A DNA stretch of 44,975 nt, from NCBI RefSeq assembly GCF_000281955.1, contig NZ_AKKF01000015.1:1-44975 (forward strand), read 5' to 3'. Position 1 is the stretch's first letter, and each line of letters begins with the position of its first letter. The notes beneath the pieces were generated by a model. The model made no database searches, was not told the DNA's origin, and saw nothing but the letters and a program-made list of their open reading frames with translations. Source of the DNA: Caulobacter sp. AP07. GTDB taxonomy: Bacteria > Pseudomonadota > Alphaproteobacteria > Caulobacterales > Caulobacteraceae. The translations under genes were made by a program, and so were the position numbers. This document shows positions 36,373 through 44,975 of this stretch, piece after piece.

Positions 36373-39312
36373 ATGCGCAGACAGACGCGTCTTGATCTCC
36401 TGGCGGGAGCCGCGGCCGTCGCGGTCCTGTCAGTCTTTGCGGCGGCGCCGACCGCTTTCGCCCAGGATGTGGCCACGGCGGACGAGCCGGCGACCCTGGA
36501 TGCGGTGGTGGTGACGGGGTCGCGGATCAAGCGGCCCAATCTTGCCTCCGCCAGCCCGATGACGGTCGTCGGCGGCGACGAGATCAAGTACCAGGGCGCC
36601 ACCTCGATCGAGAGCGTGCTGAACCGCCTGCCGCAGTTCACCGCCGACTCCAACGAGAACGGGTCCAACGGCTCGGACGGCACGGCGCGGGTCAACCTGC
36701 GCAACATGGGCTCCAGCCGCGTCCTGGTGCTGGTGGACGGCCAGCGGATGCTGCCGACCGAAACCGCCGACGTGAACTTCATCCCCGGCGCCCTGGTCGA
36801 TCGGGTGGATGTGGTGACCGGCGGCGCGTCGGCGGTCTACGGGTCAGACGCCGTGTCCGGCGTCGTCAACTTCATCCTCAAGAAGGATCTCAACGGTATC
36901 CGGCTGGACGCCCAGTACGGTATCGCCCAGCACAGGAACGACAGCAGCTATCCCAGGTCCTTGATCACCAAGGCGGGCTACAAGCTGCCGGAGAACTCGG
37001 TCACCGACGGGGCGCGGACCGACGTCAACCTGGCCTTCGGGATGAACGCCCCGGACGGCAAGGGCAACGTTACGTTCTATGTCGGCTATCGCGAACTCAA
37101 GCCGGTCACCCAGGACACCCGCGACTATTCGGCGTGCGGCCTCAACCTGACTGGGCCCCAGAACAACGCCCTGGTCTGCGGCGGCTCCAGCAACAACGAA
37201 TACGGCCTGTTCACGATGCTCAGCGGACCCAATGCGGGGCTGACGCTGAACAACACCAAGGACGGCGCCAAGACGTGGGTGCCCTACGACAGCTCGTTCC
37301 TCTACAACTACGCGCCGACCAACTACATCCAGCGCTCGGACAGCCGCTATACGGCCGGCGCCTTCGCGCACTATGAGATCAGCAAGGCCGCCGAAGTCTA
37401 CGGCAGCTTCATGTTCATGGACGACCACACCTTCTCGCAGGCGGCGCCGTCCGCCCTGTTCCAAGGGACGACGTTCAAGATCAACTGCAACAACCCGCTG
37501 ATGTCGGCGTCCCAGGCGGCGACGCTCTGCGGTGCGGTCGCGGGCACGGACGTCAACCAGGACACCTTCATCGGCTACCGGCTGACCGGGCCGGGCAGCT
37601 CGCCCCGCCGCGACGACCTGCGCCACACCGCCTACCGGATCAACTTCGGCTCACGCGGCGAGATCGCGCCGGGCTGGAGCTATGACGCCGGCTTCCTCTA
37701 CTCCTCGGTGGTGCTCGACGAGAGCTACAAGAACAACGTCGACAACGCCAAGGCCGCCAAGGCCCTGCAGGTGGTCAATGTCAACGGCGTGGCGACCTGC
37801 AAGTCGGTGGTCGACGGCACCGATCCGAACTGCGTGCCGATCGACGTGTTCAAGTACCAGGGCCTCAGCGCGGCGGCCTACAAGTACCTCTATGCGCCGA
37901 CCTACACCCACGGCGTGCAGCGCGAGAAGGTGCTGAGCGCGACGGTGAACGGCGATCTGGGCCAGTACGGGATCAAGAGCCCGTGGGCCAATGACGGCGT
38001 CGCCCTGGCCCTCGGCGTCGAGCATCGCCGCGAGGAGCTGAAGTTCGAAGCCGACGCCCTGGCCCAGGCCGGAGGCACCAAGGAAAACGCCGGCGCCTTC
38101 AGCGTCAATGAGATCTATGGCGAAGCGGACCTGCCTCTGATCCAGGACGCGCCGTTCATCAAGAGCCTGTCGGTCAACGCCGGTTACAGGACCTCGAAGT
38201 ACGACTATCTGCCCGATCGCGTCTCGACCTATAAGGTCGAACTGCAGTACGCGCCGAGCTCGGACGTGCGGTTCCGCGCCAGCTACAACCGCGCGGTGCG
38301 GGCGGCCAATATCAGCGAACTGTTCGCGGCCCAGTCGCTGGGCAATGTCGCGGCGGTGGATCCCTGTTCGGGTCCCACGCCGAAGGCCAGCGCCGCGGCC
38401 TGCGCGCTCACCGGCGTGACCGCCGCCCAGTACGGGAAGATCCCCGACTGCCCGGCCGAAACCTGCGTCACCCAGGGCGGCGGCAATCCCGACCTGAAGC
38501 CGGAAGTCGCCGACACCCGCACCGCCGGCGTCGTGCTGACCCCGCGCTTCCTGCCGGGTTTCTCGATGTCGCTCGACTATTTCGACATCTATGTGGACCA
38601 GTATATCGGCGCGGTCGATGCGCCGACCGTGATCAACCAGTGCGTCCAGACCAGCAATCCGTACTTCTGCAGCCTGTTCCACCGCGACCCGACCTCGGGC
38701 GTGCTGTTCGGCGATCGCGGTTACATCATCGCCACCAACCAGAACACCGGCTTCCTGCAGACCTCCGGCGTCGACGTGACCGGCAACTACCGCCTCGACC
38801 TGGCGTCGCTGACGAAGGGCGGTGACTGGGGCGAGCTCGATTTCAGCTTCGTGGGCACCTACCTTAACAGCCGCAAGATCGAGCAACTGCCGGGTCTGGG
38901 CGCCTATAACTGCAAGGGCCTGTTCGGTCCGACCTGCGGCCAGCCCAACCCGGCCTGGCGTCACCAAATGCGGACGACCTGGAGCCTGCCCTGGGCCCCG
39001 GCGACGATCTCGGTCAACTGGCGCTATTTCGGTGGGACCAACCTGTCGAGCAACGACAGCAATCCCTTCCTGCAGGGCGACTACGTCGAGATCAATCGCA
39101 AGATCAAGGCCTACAGCTACTTCGATCTGGCGGCGACCTGGAAGGTGCGCGAGCAACTGGCGCTGCGCGCCGGCATGAACAACGCCTTCGACAAGGATCC
39201 GCCGGTGATCGCGGCCGGGCTGCTCAGCTCCTTCGGCAACGGCAATACCTATCCGGGCGTCTACGACCCGATGGGCCGGACGTTGTTCGTGGGCCTGACC
39301 ATGGACTTCTAA
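36373..39312 (+). CDS. TonB-dependent receptor with Cys-rich loops (TBDR 3)
   Basis: This 979-residue outer-membrane receptor has a signal peptide (cleavage near residue 30, AFA-Q), TonB box DAVVVTGSRI (43-52), a plug with ESVLNRLPQFTADSNE and VNLRNMGSSRVLVLVDGQR, and a barrel that ends in LFVGLTMDF. GAGGGG (36360-36365) supports the ATG at 36373 although the frame is open from 36322. The mature protein has an unusual number of cysteines in likely extracellular loops, often paired at short distance (for example CSGPTPKASAAAC, DCPAETC, CVQTSNPYFC), suggesting disulfide-stabilised loops. No STN domain. It is divergent from phospholipase C 2. The ligand is unknown; released head groups or peptides are candidates, given the downstream POT transporter. 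Confidence 0.92.
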   Translation: MRRQTRLDLLAGAAAVAVLSVFAAAPTAFAQDVATADEPATLDAVVVTGSRIKRPNLASASPMTVVGGDEIKYQGATSIESVLNRLPQFTADSNENGSNGSDGTARVNLRNMGSSRVLVLVDGQRMLPTETADVNFIPGALVDRVDVVTGGASAVYGSDAVSGVVNFILKKDLNGIRLDAQYGIAQHRNDSSYPRSLITKAGYKLPENSVTDGARTDVNLAFGMNAPDGKGNVTFYVGYRELKPVTQDTRDYSACGLNLTGPQNNALVCGGSSNNEYGLFTMLSGPNAGLTLNNTKDGAKTWVPYDSSFLYNYAPTNYIQRSDSRYTAGAFAHYEISKAAEVYGSFMFMDDHTFSQAAPSALFQGTTFKINCNNPLMSASQAATLCGAVAGTDVNQDTFIGYRLTGPGSSPRRDDLRHTAYRINFGSRGEIAPGWSYDAGFLYSSVVLDESYKNNVDNAKAAKALQVVNVNGVATCKSVVDGTDPNCVPIDVFKYQGLSAAAYKYLYAPTYTHGVQREKVLSATVNGDLGQYGIKSPWANDGVALALGVEHRREELKFEADALAQAGGTKENAGAFSVNEIYGEADLPLIQDAPFIKSLSVNAGYRTSKYDYLPDRVSTYKVELQYAPSSDVRFRASYNRAVRAANISELFAAQSLGNVAAVDPCSGPTPKASAAACALTGVTAAQYGKIPDCPAETCVTQGGGNPDLKPEVADTRTAGVVLTPRFLPGFSMSLDYFDIYVDQYIGAVDAPTVINQCVQTSNPYFCSLFHRDPTSGVLFGDRGYIIATNQNTGFLQTSGVDVTGNYRLDLASLTKGGDWGELDFSFVGTYLNSRKIEQLPGLGAYNCKGLFGPTCGQPNPAWRHQMRTTWSLPWAPATISVNWRYFGGTNLSSNDSNPFLQGDYVEINRKIKAYSYFDLAATWKVREQLALRAGMNNAFDKDPPVIAAGLLSSFGNGNTYPGVYDPMGRTLFVGLTMDF

Positions 39313-39326
39313 GGGTCTCCAGCTTC

Positions 39327-39363
39327 CCCCGAGGGGCAGCGACGGTCTCGCTGCGCCTCGGGG
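39327..39363 (+). terminator. hairpin after TBDR 3
   Basis: CCCCGAGG...GCAGCGA (39327-39342) pairs with TCGCTGC...CCTCGGGG (39348-39363), a stem of about 15 bp with one mismatch, 14 bases after the stop. The following bases (CATTCTCCCC) contain few T. Likely transcript end for TBDR 3. Confidence 0.65.
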
Positions 39364-39431
39364 CATTCTCCCCTAGGTCAACTCAACAGCCACCGCGCCC
39401 AGCGCCGGTGGCTGTCTTTCTATGGGGAGCC

Positions 39432-39634
39432 GGGGACATGCACTCACGGCAGGGCTCCGGCCGGGTTCGTCGGGAGGCTGGGGTGAGTGCGTGTCCCCAA
39501 AGTCGTCCGCTGCGCCTGAAGTCCGGCCCCTCGTTCGGGATGATCGTTCGGCGCCGTGGGCGACGGTGGGGACACGCACTCACCCGACGGTCCAGGATCG
39601 ATTCTCCGGGGCCTTGCCGTGAGAGCATGTCCCC
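39432..39634. repeat. REP/BIME-like double hairpin
   Basis: Four related arms form two hairpins. GGGGACATGCACTCAC (39432-39447) pairs with GTGAGTGCGTGTCCCC (39483-39498), and GGGGACACGCACTCAC (39568-39583) with GTGAGAGCATGTCCCC (39619-39634). The two outer arms also match each other, and so do the two inner arms, so the whole 203 bp is a mirror-like unit. Such GGGGAC-tipped elements recall REP sequences mobilised by Y1-type REP-associated transposases; none is encoded in the window. Confidence 0.7.
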
Positions 39635-39836
39635 GATTGGGCGTCCTTCCTCGGCGGATAGCAAACAAACTTCTACGAAATCAACGCCCTGAACTTTCTC
39701 GACCCCGATCTGTCCTCCCCCTTCCAGACCACCCCATACTGCTTGCACCTGAAGGCACGGGGAGGGCGCACGTACGGCGACCGATGCGGCCTTCGGGGGT
39801 GGACGAGCGGGAAGCGCTCGCCGGTGGTCTTGAGTG

Positions 39837-39960
39837 ACGCTTCGGGCGTCCTGGGCAGGTTCCTTGCAACACAGGACGAAGCCCCGGCGGCGAGGGATCG
39901 GCAGACGCGGCAGGCAGGGGCTGAAATCGCCCCTGCGGTCCAGGACGCGCCAACGTCCTG
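39837..39960. other. cluster of three related hairpins, possible structured RNA or repeat
   Basis: In the gene-free stretch 39313-40202, CGTCCTG (39847-39853) pairs with CAGGACG (39872-39878), flanked by GCTTC/GAAGC; GCAGGGGC (39914-39921) pairs with GCCCCTGC (39929-39936); and CAGGACG (39941-39947) pairs with CGTCCTG (39954-39960). The first and third stems share the same 7-mer, so they can also pair with each other. No promoter or protein is evident. The rest of 39640-40202 shows nothing recognisable. Confidence 0.45.
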
Positions 39961-40202
39961 CCCGTCGGGGGCCTCCATCGGAGCCGGTTAAAAATCGGCG
40001 CCCCGAAGGCTTCCGGATAACGGCTCTACGCGAAGCGTCTGCACTTCGTCGAAACGGTACAAAACATCAAAGCTATTCCGGGCGAGGCCCGGGCGCTTCG
40101 CACCCTTCCCACCCCATCGCAGCTTCGGCGCGTGAGCGCGAGATCGCGCCCCTCGTCCAGGTCGAAGACGGGTAAGGAAACGCGAGGTTGGAAACCGGCT
40201 GC

Positions 40203-42104
40203 TCAGCCGGCGTTCGTCGCGGTGTCGACCGGAGCGTGCTGGTCGGTTTCGTCCGAGCCATGCGACCATGTCTTGAGGATCGGGGCCAGGGCCAGGAAGC
40301 CCAGGCCGATCACCATCGAGACGCCGCCGATCCAGTTGAACACCATCAGCGACTTGGCCAGGGCCGCGCCCGGGTCCAGCACCTGGCCGCCGACCGTCTC
40401 GGTGGCCGTCAGGCCCGCGATGAAGCCGCCGACCTTGCCGGCGATCGACACGGCCATGAACCACACGGCCATGAGGAACGACACCATCGTCGCCGGCGAC
40501 AGCTTGGTCATCTGCGACAGGCCGACCGGCGACAGGCACAGCTCGCCGGTGGTGTGCAGCAGGTACATCAGCAGCAGGAAGGCCAGCGGCATGCGGAAGA
40601 CGCCGTCGACGAAGTGCGCGCCCAACTGCAACAGCAGGAAGCCGGCGCCGACCTGCAGCAGGGCCAGGCCGAACTTGACGACCGGGTTCAGATCCTTGCC
40701 GCGCTGGCCCAGCCAGGTCCACAGGAAGGCGAAGACCGGGGCGAAGATCAGGAGCCAGCCGGAGGCCAGGGCCTGTGTCTGGGCGGCGTTGAAGCTGGTG
40801 TTGACCCAGAAGGTCGAGGCCTTGTCGACGCCCGCGGCCACTAGCTGTTCGGGGGTGGCCAGGGTGACGGCGCCGTTCAACAGCCGCACCGGATTGGCGA
40901 CCAGATCGAGGTCGACATTGGTGGCCGCGAACAGGTTGAGCGACGAGCCGGCCTGGTCGAACAGGGTCCAGAAGACGACCGCTCCGAAGATCAGGAACAC
41001 CGCCAGGCCCAGGCGCTCGCGCTCGACCTTGTCGCACTTGGCGAACATGAACCACAGGATGTAGCCCAGGGAGGCGAGCATGCCGGCGATCAGGGTCCAG
41101 TTGACCATTCCCGTGTACCGCACGAGGAAGCACACCGCCGCGACGCCGACCAAGGACAGGATGTAGATCAGGCCTTCGCGGTTCAGCGGGCCCAGCAGCG
41201 GCTGAGCCAGCTGCCTGGGGGCCGGCGGCTCCCCCTTGCCTTGCAGCAGCGGCTTGCCCAGCACGAAGACCACGAAACCGGCCACCATGCCCAGGCCCGC
41301 GAGGCCGAAGCCCGCCCACCAGCCGACGGTCACGCCCAGCAGGCCGCACAGGATCGAGGCCCAGAACGAGCCGAGGTTGATGCCGTAATAGTAGAGGGTG
41401 AAGCCCGGATCGCGATGACGGTCGCCCGGCGGATACAACTGGCCGACGATGGCCGAGATGTTGGGCTTGAGGAAGCCGACGCCGACGATGATCAGGGACA
41501 GGGCCAACCAGAAGACATTCAGATAGGCCGGGTCCCGGCCGGTGACGTCCAGCTGGTACTGGCCCTTGGGCAGCACCACCGGGATCGGGGCGTCGGCCGG
41601 CAGGCCCTCGACGGCGAAGTCGCCGGTCTTGGTGGCCGCCACCGCATAGGGCTTGTTCGCGACCACCAACTTCGAGACCCGGCCCTCGCCGCGGCCTTCG
41701 GACACGAAGTCGTAGGTGTGGCCGCGATAGGTCAGGGTCTGGGTGGCCGGCGCGCCCTCGATCGCCATGGTCAGGTGGCCGGCGATCAGCAGGACGGCGC
41801 CGAAGATCACTGCCTTGCGGGCCCCCAGATACCGGTCGGCCAGGAAGCCGCCGATCAGCGGCAGCAGATAGACCAGGGACGTATAGGAGCCGTAGTGGGC
41901 GCTGGCCGTCTTCGGATCGAACAGGAAGTGCTGCGTCAGGTAGAAGATGAGGATGCTGCGCATGCCGTAATAGGAGAAACGCTCCCACATCTCGGCGAAG
42001 AACAGGATCAGCAGCCCCCGGGGGTGATCGCGCAGCAACTGGATCAGGACGGGGACGCCGGTCAGGAGCGTGACCAGGATGCCCATGACGATGACGATGT
42101 TCAT
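40203..42104 (-). CDS. POT/PTR2-family peptide transporter with periplasmic insertion
   Basis: This is a 633-residue proton-coupled di/tripeptide transporter of the inner membrane. The family signature is FFAEMWERFSYYGMRSILIFYL (residues about 35-56, ExxERxxYYG type), and NISAIVGQLY and the GLSQMTKLSP region support it. Unusual features are an extra N-terminal hydrophobic segment (about 3-23) and an insertion of about 80 residues between the third and fourth membrane segments (about 117-195), rich in beta-type sequence such as LTYRGHTYDFVSEGRG. A frame extension to 42191 is polar and unlikely; the ATG at 42104 is used. It lies 52 bp downstream of the DUF5695-type gene on the same strand, so the exoenzyme and transporter look co-transcribed. 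Confidence 0.88.
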   Translation of the reverse strand: MNIVIVMGILVTLLTGVPVLIQLLRDHPRGLLILFFAEMWERFSYYGMRSILIFYLTQHFLFDPKTASAHYGSYTSLVYLLPLIGGFLADRYLGARKAVIFGAVLLIAGHLTMAIEGAPATQTLTYRGHTYDFVSEGRGEGRVSKLVVANKPYAVAATKTGDFAVEGLPADAPIPVVLPKGQYQLDVTGRDPAYLNVFWLALSLIIVGVGFLKPNISAIVGQLYPPGDRHRDPGFTLYYYGINLGSFWASILCGLLGVTVGWWAGFGLAGLGMVAGFVVFVLGKPLLQGKGEPPAPRQLAQPLLGPLNREGLIYILSLVGVAAVCFLVRYTGMVNWTLIAGMLASLGYILWFMFAKCDKVERERLGLAVFLIFGAVVFWTLFDQAGSSLNLFAATNVDLDLVANPVRLLNGAVTLATPEQLVAAGVDKASTFWVNTSFNAAQTQALASGWLLIFAPVFAFLWTWLGQRGKDLNPVVKFGLALLQVGAGFLLLQLGAHFVDGVFRMPLAFLLLMYLLHTTGELCLSPVGLSQMTKLSPATMVSFLMAVWFMAVSIAGKVGGFIAGLTATETVGGQVLDPGAALAKSLMVFNWIGGVSMVIGLGFLALAPILKTWSHGSDETDQHAPVDTATNAG

Positions 42105-42156
42105 GGGCGGCCCTTGAGGTGTTCGATCCTGGTCATGTCGCTGCGGCTCCCGCGGA

Positions 42157-44919
42157 TCAGTTCGGGGCCAGGTCGATCGTGGTCGGCGCATCCGTCAGGG
42201 GCAGGGTGTAGGCGCCCCGTTCGAAGACGGCGCCGGCCGGACGATAGGGGCGGGCGCCCTTGGTGGTGGCTTCCACCAGCAGCCGGGCGGCGGGGGTGGC
42301 CGCATCGCGCGCCGCCAGGGTCAGGGTCAGCTTGCCCGTGGCCGGCGCGTAGGTGGCGGCGTCGATCTTGCCGGCCTCCAGGGTCAGCCAGGCGCCGATC
42401 GGGGCCACGAAGAGGCGGGTGCGCGCGCCGTCCCTGGGCTCGATCCGCACCACGCCGTCGCCCTGGCTGACATTGCCGCCGAAGCCGAGCCAGCCGAAGG
42501 TCGGATCGTTCACCAGATAGGTCGCCGCCGCATAGGCATGGCCGAAGAAGCCCATGCCGTAGTCGCCGCTGTAGGGATCCCAGGACATCATGTCGGGCGC
42601 CGAGTGGAAGGCGGCCGACGAGAAGCCCTCCTGGTCGATGTTGGTGATCCCGCCCATCAGGCCGCCGTAGGCGACACGGAGCAGATGGATGTCGCCGGGA
42701 TCGGCGCGATAGGCGTCGAACAGCGGCACGGCGTTCAGGGTCGATCCGTAGTGGTGGATCTGCCGTTCGATGCGCGGGACCTTGCCGCCGTAGAGGAAGT
42801 CCCAGTAGCGGCGGGCGTTGCCGTTGTAGCCCCAGCTCGGGATCGTCGGGTCATAGGCCAGGATCACCTCGCGGGTCTCGTCGGCCTGCTTTTGGTGGCC
42901 GAAGAAGCGCATCCAGGCATAGACCTCGGCCTGGCCCGTGGAGTCCCAGGCCATTTCGCTGCCGAACGGGTAGGGCAGGGTCTTCCAGTGGTCGGCCCGG
43001 CCCTTCATCAGGGTCTCGAGTTCATTGGCCTTGTCTGTCATGCCCTCGCGGCGGAGGTCCTCGAGGATGTCGACGAAGACGTCGCCCTCCATCTGGCCGA
43101 ACTGGGCGTAATAGGGGGCGTCGCGCATCATCGCCACGGCGGTCATCTGGGCGTGGTCGAGGTACCAGCGCCAGTCGTGGGTCTTGACCAGGCCGTCATG
43201 GTTGCGGGCCAGGCGATAGAGCACCCAGTGGCCGATGGCGACGTGCGGATAGTTGTAGGACCGGCCAAGGTCGCCAGCGTCCTTCTTCGACCACGAGGTC
43301 CAGCTCTTCCAGTTGGTCTTGGGGTCGTAATAGGTCGGCAGTTCGTCGGGGGCATAGTAGAAGAGGCTCTTCTTGACCGCGCCGGCGTGCTCGCCCTCGG
43401 CGACCTGCAGCCCACCGACGATGGTCTCGTTGACCACGCGCTCGAGCTTGGCCACTTCGCCGGCGTCGGGATTGTCCAGCTGCTTCATGATCGCCGCGAC
43501 CCAGCTGCCCGCGCCGCCTTCGTCGCTCATGCCGGAAATCCAGACCCGCGGATCCTGGGTGACGATCCTGTCGGCCTGGCGGTCGTAGGTGAGGATCCCG
43601 GGGGACCGCTTGAACGGGTCGGACGGATCCTCGAACCACTGCCTGGTCGTCGAGAACCGGCCCAGATCGGCCATCGTCTGGTCGAGCGGCTTGGTGATGA
43701 AATAGGAGACGGTCTGCACGCTGGCGTCGGCATAGGTGATCGACAGCGTCGCCCGGCCCCAACCCGTCGCCCGGACGGCGTAGCGCGACCAGCCGGTCCC
43801 CGACTTGACCGGCGTGGCGGTGAGCGCCCCGGCCGGAAAGCTCTCGATCCGGGCCACCGGCTTGGGCGACTTCAGGAACAGCGATGCGTCCTGGTCGGTG
43901 GGCACGACATAGCCCGGGATGCCGACGGCGACCGGGCGGCCGTTGGCGACCAGGGTGTCCTCTATCGCGCGAAGGGAGGGCGAGGTGACCAGGCGCACGC
44001 CGATCGTACGGCTTGCCCCGGGCGCCAGGGAGAAGCTGGTGGGCGTGTTCCACTGCTCGCCGGCGGTCTTCCAGTCCTGCTCGGCGAAGCCCTTGCTGGC
44101 GACCGTCCAGTCGTAGAAGCCTTCCGAGGTCTGGCCGCGCTCGCTGCGGTCGGTGAAGATGTCGCCGGGCTTGGCGCCGCGACCGGCCTGCTGGATCGGC
44201 CGATAGGCCTCCAGAGGCGTCGCCTTCTCGGGCAGGACCAGCAGGGCGGGGCCCTTGCCGTTGAGGCGGGTGACCTGCAGGTAGCCGGCGTCGCGGCCGA
44301 TATAGGGATCGACGAAGCTGGCCTGGGCGTGGGCCTCCTCCAGCGAGCGGTCGGTGATGATGTTGTCGAACACCATCGGCAGGCCCAGCCCGCCGACCTC
44401 GACGGCCTGTTTGGAGGTGTTGGTCAGGACGAAGCGCAGGACCAGCGCTCCGCCTTCGGCGACCCAGCGACGTTCGACCCGGAGCGGCGAATCCGGGCCC
44501 AGGGACGCCGTGATGTCGGCCGCCGCCAGGGTCGCCCCGCCGGCCGGCAGGCGGCGGATCGGCTTGCGCTGGTGGGCGGAGCTGAAGTCGCGCCAGGCGC
44601 CGCCTTCGGTGCGCAGGCGCAGGTGGATGTCGCCGACATGGACGTAGCCGTCGCCCTGCCGCTCGGCCTCCCGTGCGCCGGGGGTGAAATCGAAGGCGGT
44701 GTCGGCCGCCGGCGACAGCCGGGCCAGCGTCTGGGTGTCGGCGCGCAGTTCGAGCCGGAACTGGGCGGTGCGGTAGGCCGTCCTGGCGATCGGCGCATAG
44801 ACCTTCTTGGCCGGCGCCGGCGCGGGCTCCTGGGCCCAGGCCAGGCTGGTCGCGCTCAGGCCTAGCGGGGTGGTGGCCAGCAGCAGGGCCGTCAGGGCCA
44901 GCGGGCGAAGGTTCGTCAT
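42157..44919 (-). CDS. large secreted DUF5695-type protein (glycoside-hydrolase-like)
   Basis: This is a 920-residue precursor with a signal peptide (cleavage near residue 29, AWA-Q). The N-terminal half (about 40-400) looks beta-rich, with RVERRWVAEGGALVLRF; the middle (about 430-750) is helical with many Trp and Tyr (FYYAPDELPTYYDPKTNWKSW region, HDWRWYLDHAQMTAV). This recalls beta-sandwich plus alpha/alpha-barrel glycoside hydrolases, and I believe it is the DUF5695 family, for which no reaction is established to my knowledge. GAGG precedes the ATG at 44919. It sits between an unidentified upstream gene (ten bases away) and the POT transporter. A polysaccharide or glycopeptide substrate is possible; confidence in location and secretion is high, in function low. 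Confidence 0.75.
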   Translation of the reverse strand: MTNLRPLALTALLLATTPLGLSATSLAWAQEPAPAPAKKVYAPIARTAYRTAQFRLELRADTQTLARLSPAADTAFDFTPGAREAERQGDGYVHVGDIHLRLRTEGGAWRDFSSAHQRKPIRRLPAGGATLAAADITASLGPDSPLRVERRWVAEGGALVLRFVLTNTSKQAVEVGGLGLPMVFDNIITDRSLEEAHAQASFVDPYIGRDAGYLQVTRLNGKGPALLVLPEKATPLEAYRPIQQAGRGAKPGDIFTDRSERGQTSEGFYDWTVASKGFAEQDWKTAGEQWNTPTSFSLAPGASRTIGVRLVTSPSLRAIEDTLVANGRPVAVGIPGYVVPTDQDASLFLKSPKPVARIESFPAGALTATPVKSGTGWSRYAVRATGWGRATLSITYADASVQTVSYFITKPLDQTMADLGRFSTTRQWFEDPSDPFKRSPGILTYDRQADRIVTQDPRVWISGMSDEGGAGSWVAAIMKQLDNPDAGEVAKLERVVNETIVGGLQVAEGEHAGAVKKSLFYYAPDELPTYYDPKTNWKSWTSWSKKDAGDLGRSYNYPHVAIGHWVLYRLARNHDGLVKTHDWRWYLDHAQMTAVAMMRDAPYYAQFGQMEGDVFVDILEDLRREGMTDKANELETLMKGRADHWKTLPYPFGSEMAWDSTGQAEVYAWMRFFGHQKQADETREVILAYDPTIPSWGYNGNARRYWDFLYGGKVPRIERQIHHYGSTLNAVPLFDAYRADPGDIHLLRVAYGGLMGGITNIDQEGFSSAAFHSAPDMMSWDPYSGDYGMGFFGHAYAAATYLVNDPTFGWLGFGGNVSQGDGVVRIEPRDGARTRLFVAPIGAWLTLEAGKIDAATYAPATGKLTLTLAARDAATPAARLLVEATTKGARPYRPAGAVFERGAYTLPLTDAPTTIDLAPN

Positions 44920-44929
44920 CGGAGCCTCG

Positions 44930-44975
44930 TCATTTCGCGGTGTTGGTGGCGATGCGGACGGGGGGCTGCTGGGCA
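44930..44975 (-). CDS. C-terminal end of an unidentified gene (cut by window edge)
   Basis: Reading the minus strand from the edge, fourteen codons (AQQPPVRIATNTAK) end in TGA at 44932-44930, ten bases before the DUF5695-type start. The codon use and tight spacing suggest the last codons of the preceding operon gene. Too little is present to name it. Confidence 0.45.
   Translation of the reverse strand, partial: AQQPPVRIATNTAK

Noticed and set aside
39673..39978. Minus-strand open frame of 101 codons in the gap after TBDR 3
   Set aside because: Its composition is Arg/Ala/Pro/Ser-rich with scattered Cys, it matches no family I know, and it runs through the hairpin cluster. It is better explained by a GC-rich repeat than by a gene.

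Overview
The window is GC-rich DNA (my estimate is well above 60 %) from an alphaproteobacterium, most likely Caulobacter or a close relative in the Caulobacterales. This rests on three large TonB-dependent receptors (TBDRs), one of the Xanthomonas/Caulobacter-type subfamily, on the style of the housekeeping genes, and on the dense gene packing. I see no rRNA, tRNA, CRISPR array, prophage or intact transposon. Both ends cut through genes.

Region 1 (1-8271) is housekeeping. It holds the N-terminal part of phenylalanine 4-monooxygenase and hspQ on the minus strand, then a plus-strand run: a Ppx/GppA phosphatase overlapping the 23S rRNA 2'-O-methyltransferase rlmE, a tiny secreted Cys-repeat protein behind an AT-rich, foldable leader, guaB, a MAPEG membrane protein, an RsmB-type rRNA methyltransferase, a 150-bp palindromic repeat and guaA. 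guaB and guaA are the two dedicated steps from IMP to GMP.

Region 2 (8272-15440) is an AraC-type regulator followed by a two-partner secretion pair: a TpsB outer-membrane transporter and a 1289-residue TpsA exoprotein with GLUG motifs and YDG/MBG-type repeats.

Region 3 (15441-21402) is a cell-surface signalling and uptake module: ECF sigma factor, FecR-type anti-sigma factor, STN-containing TBDR and a secreted histidine acid phosphatase. It probably senses, hydrolyses and imports an organic phosphate such as phytate.

Region 4 (21403-33892) is the most unusual part. It has a second TBDR; a tightly overlapping operon of two sulfotransferases (one fused to TPR repeats) and two Asp/Asn beta-hydroxylase-like proteins; a PhnZ-type HD-domain oxygenase; a Tat-exported phospholipase C; a HutC-class GntR regulator; and a DUF5690 major-facilitator-like transporter. 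Near-identical TGGTATAGACCA operators lie before the TBDR, the phospholipase and the transporter, which suggests one regulon. I infer a scavenging system for phosphonates or phospholipid head groups, together with an unassigned hydroxylation/sulfation pathway.

Region 5 (33957-44975) has a second Tat phospholipase C divergent from a third TBDR across an AT-rich CGTATA-repeat control region, then an 890-bp gene-free stretch with a terminator-like hairpin, a REP-like double hairpin and a cluster of three related hairpins. It ends with a minus-strand operon of a POT-family peptide transporter with a periplasmic insertion, a large secreted DUF5695-type protein, and the last codons of an unidentified gene. 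Phosphate-ester or phosphonate chemistry recurs across regions 3 to 5.
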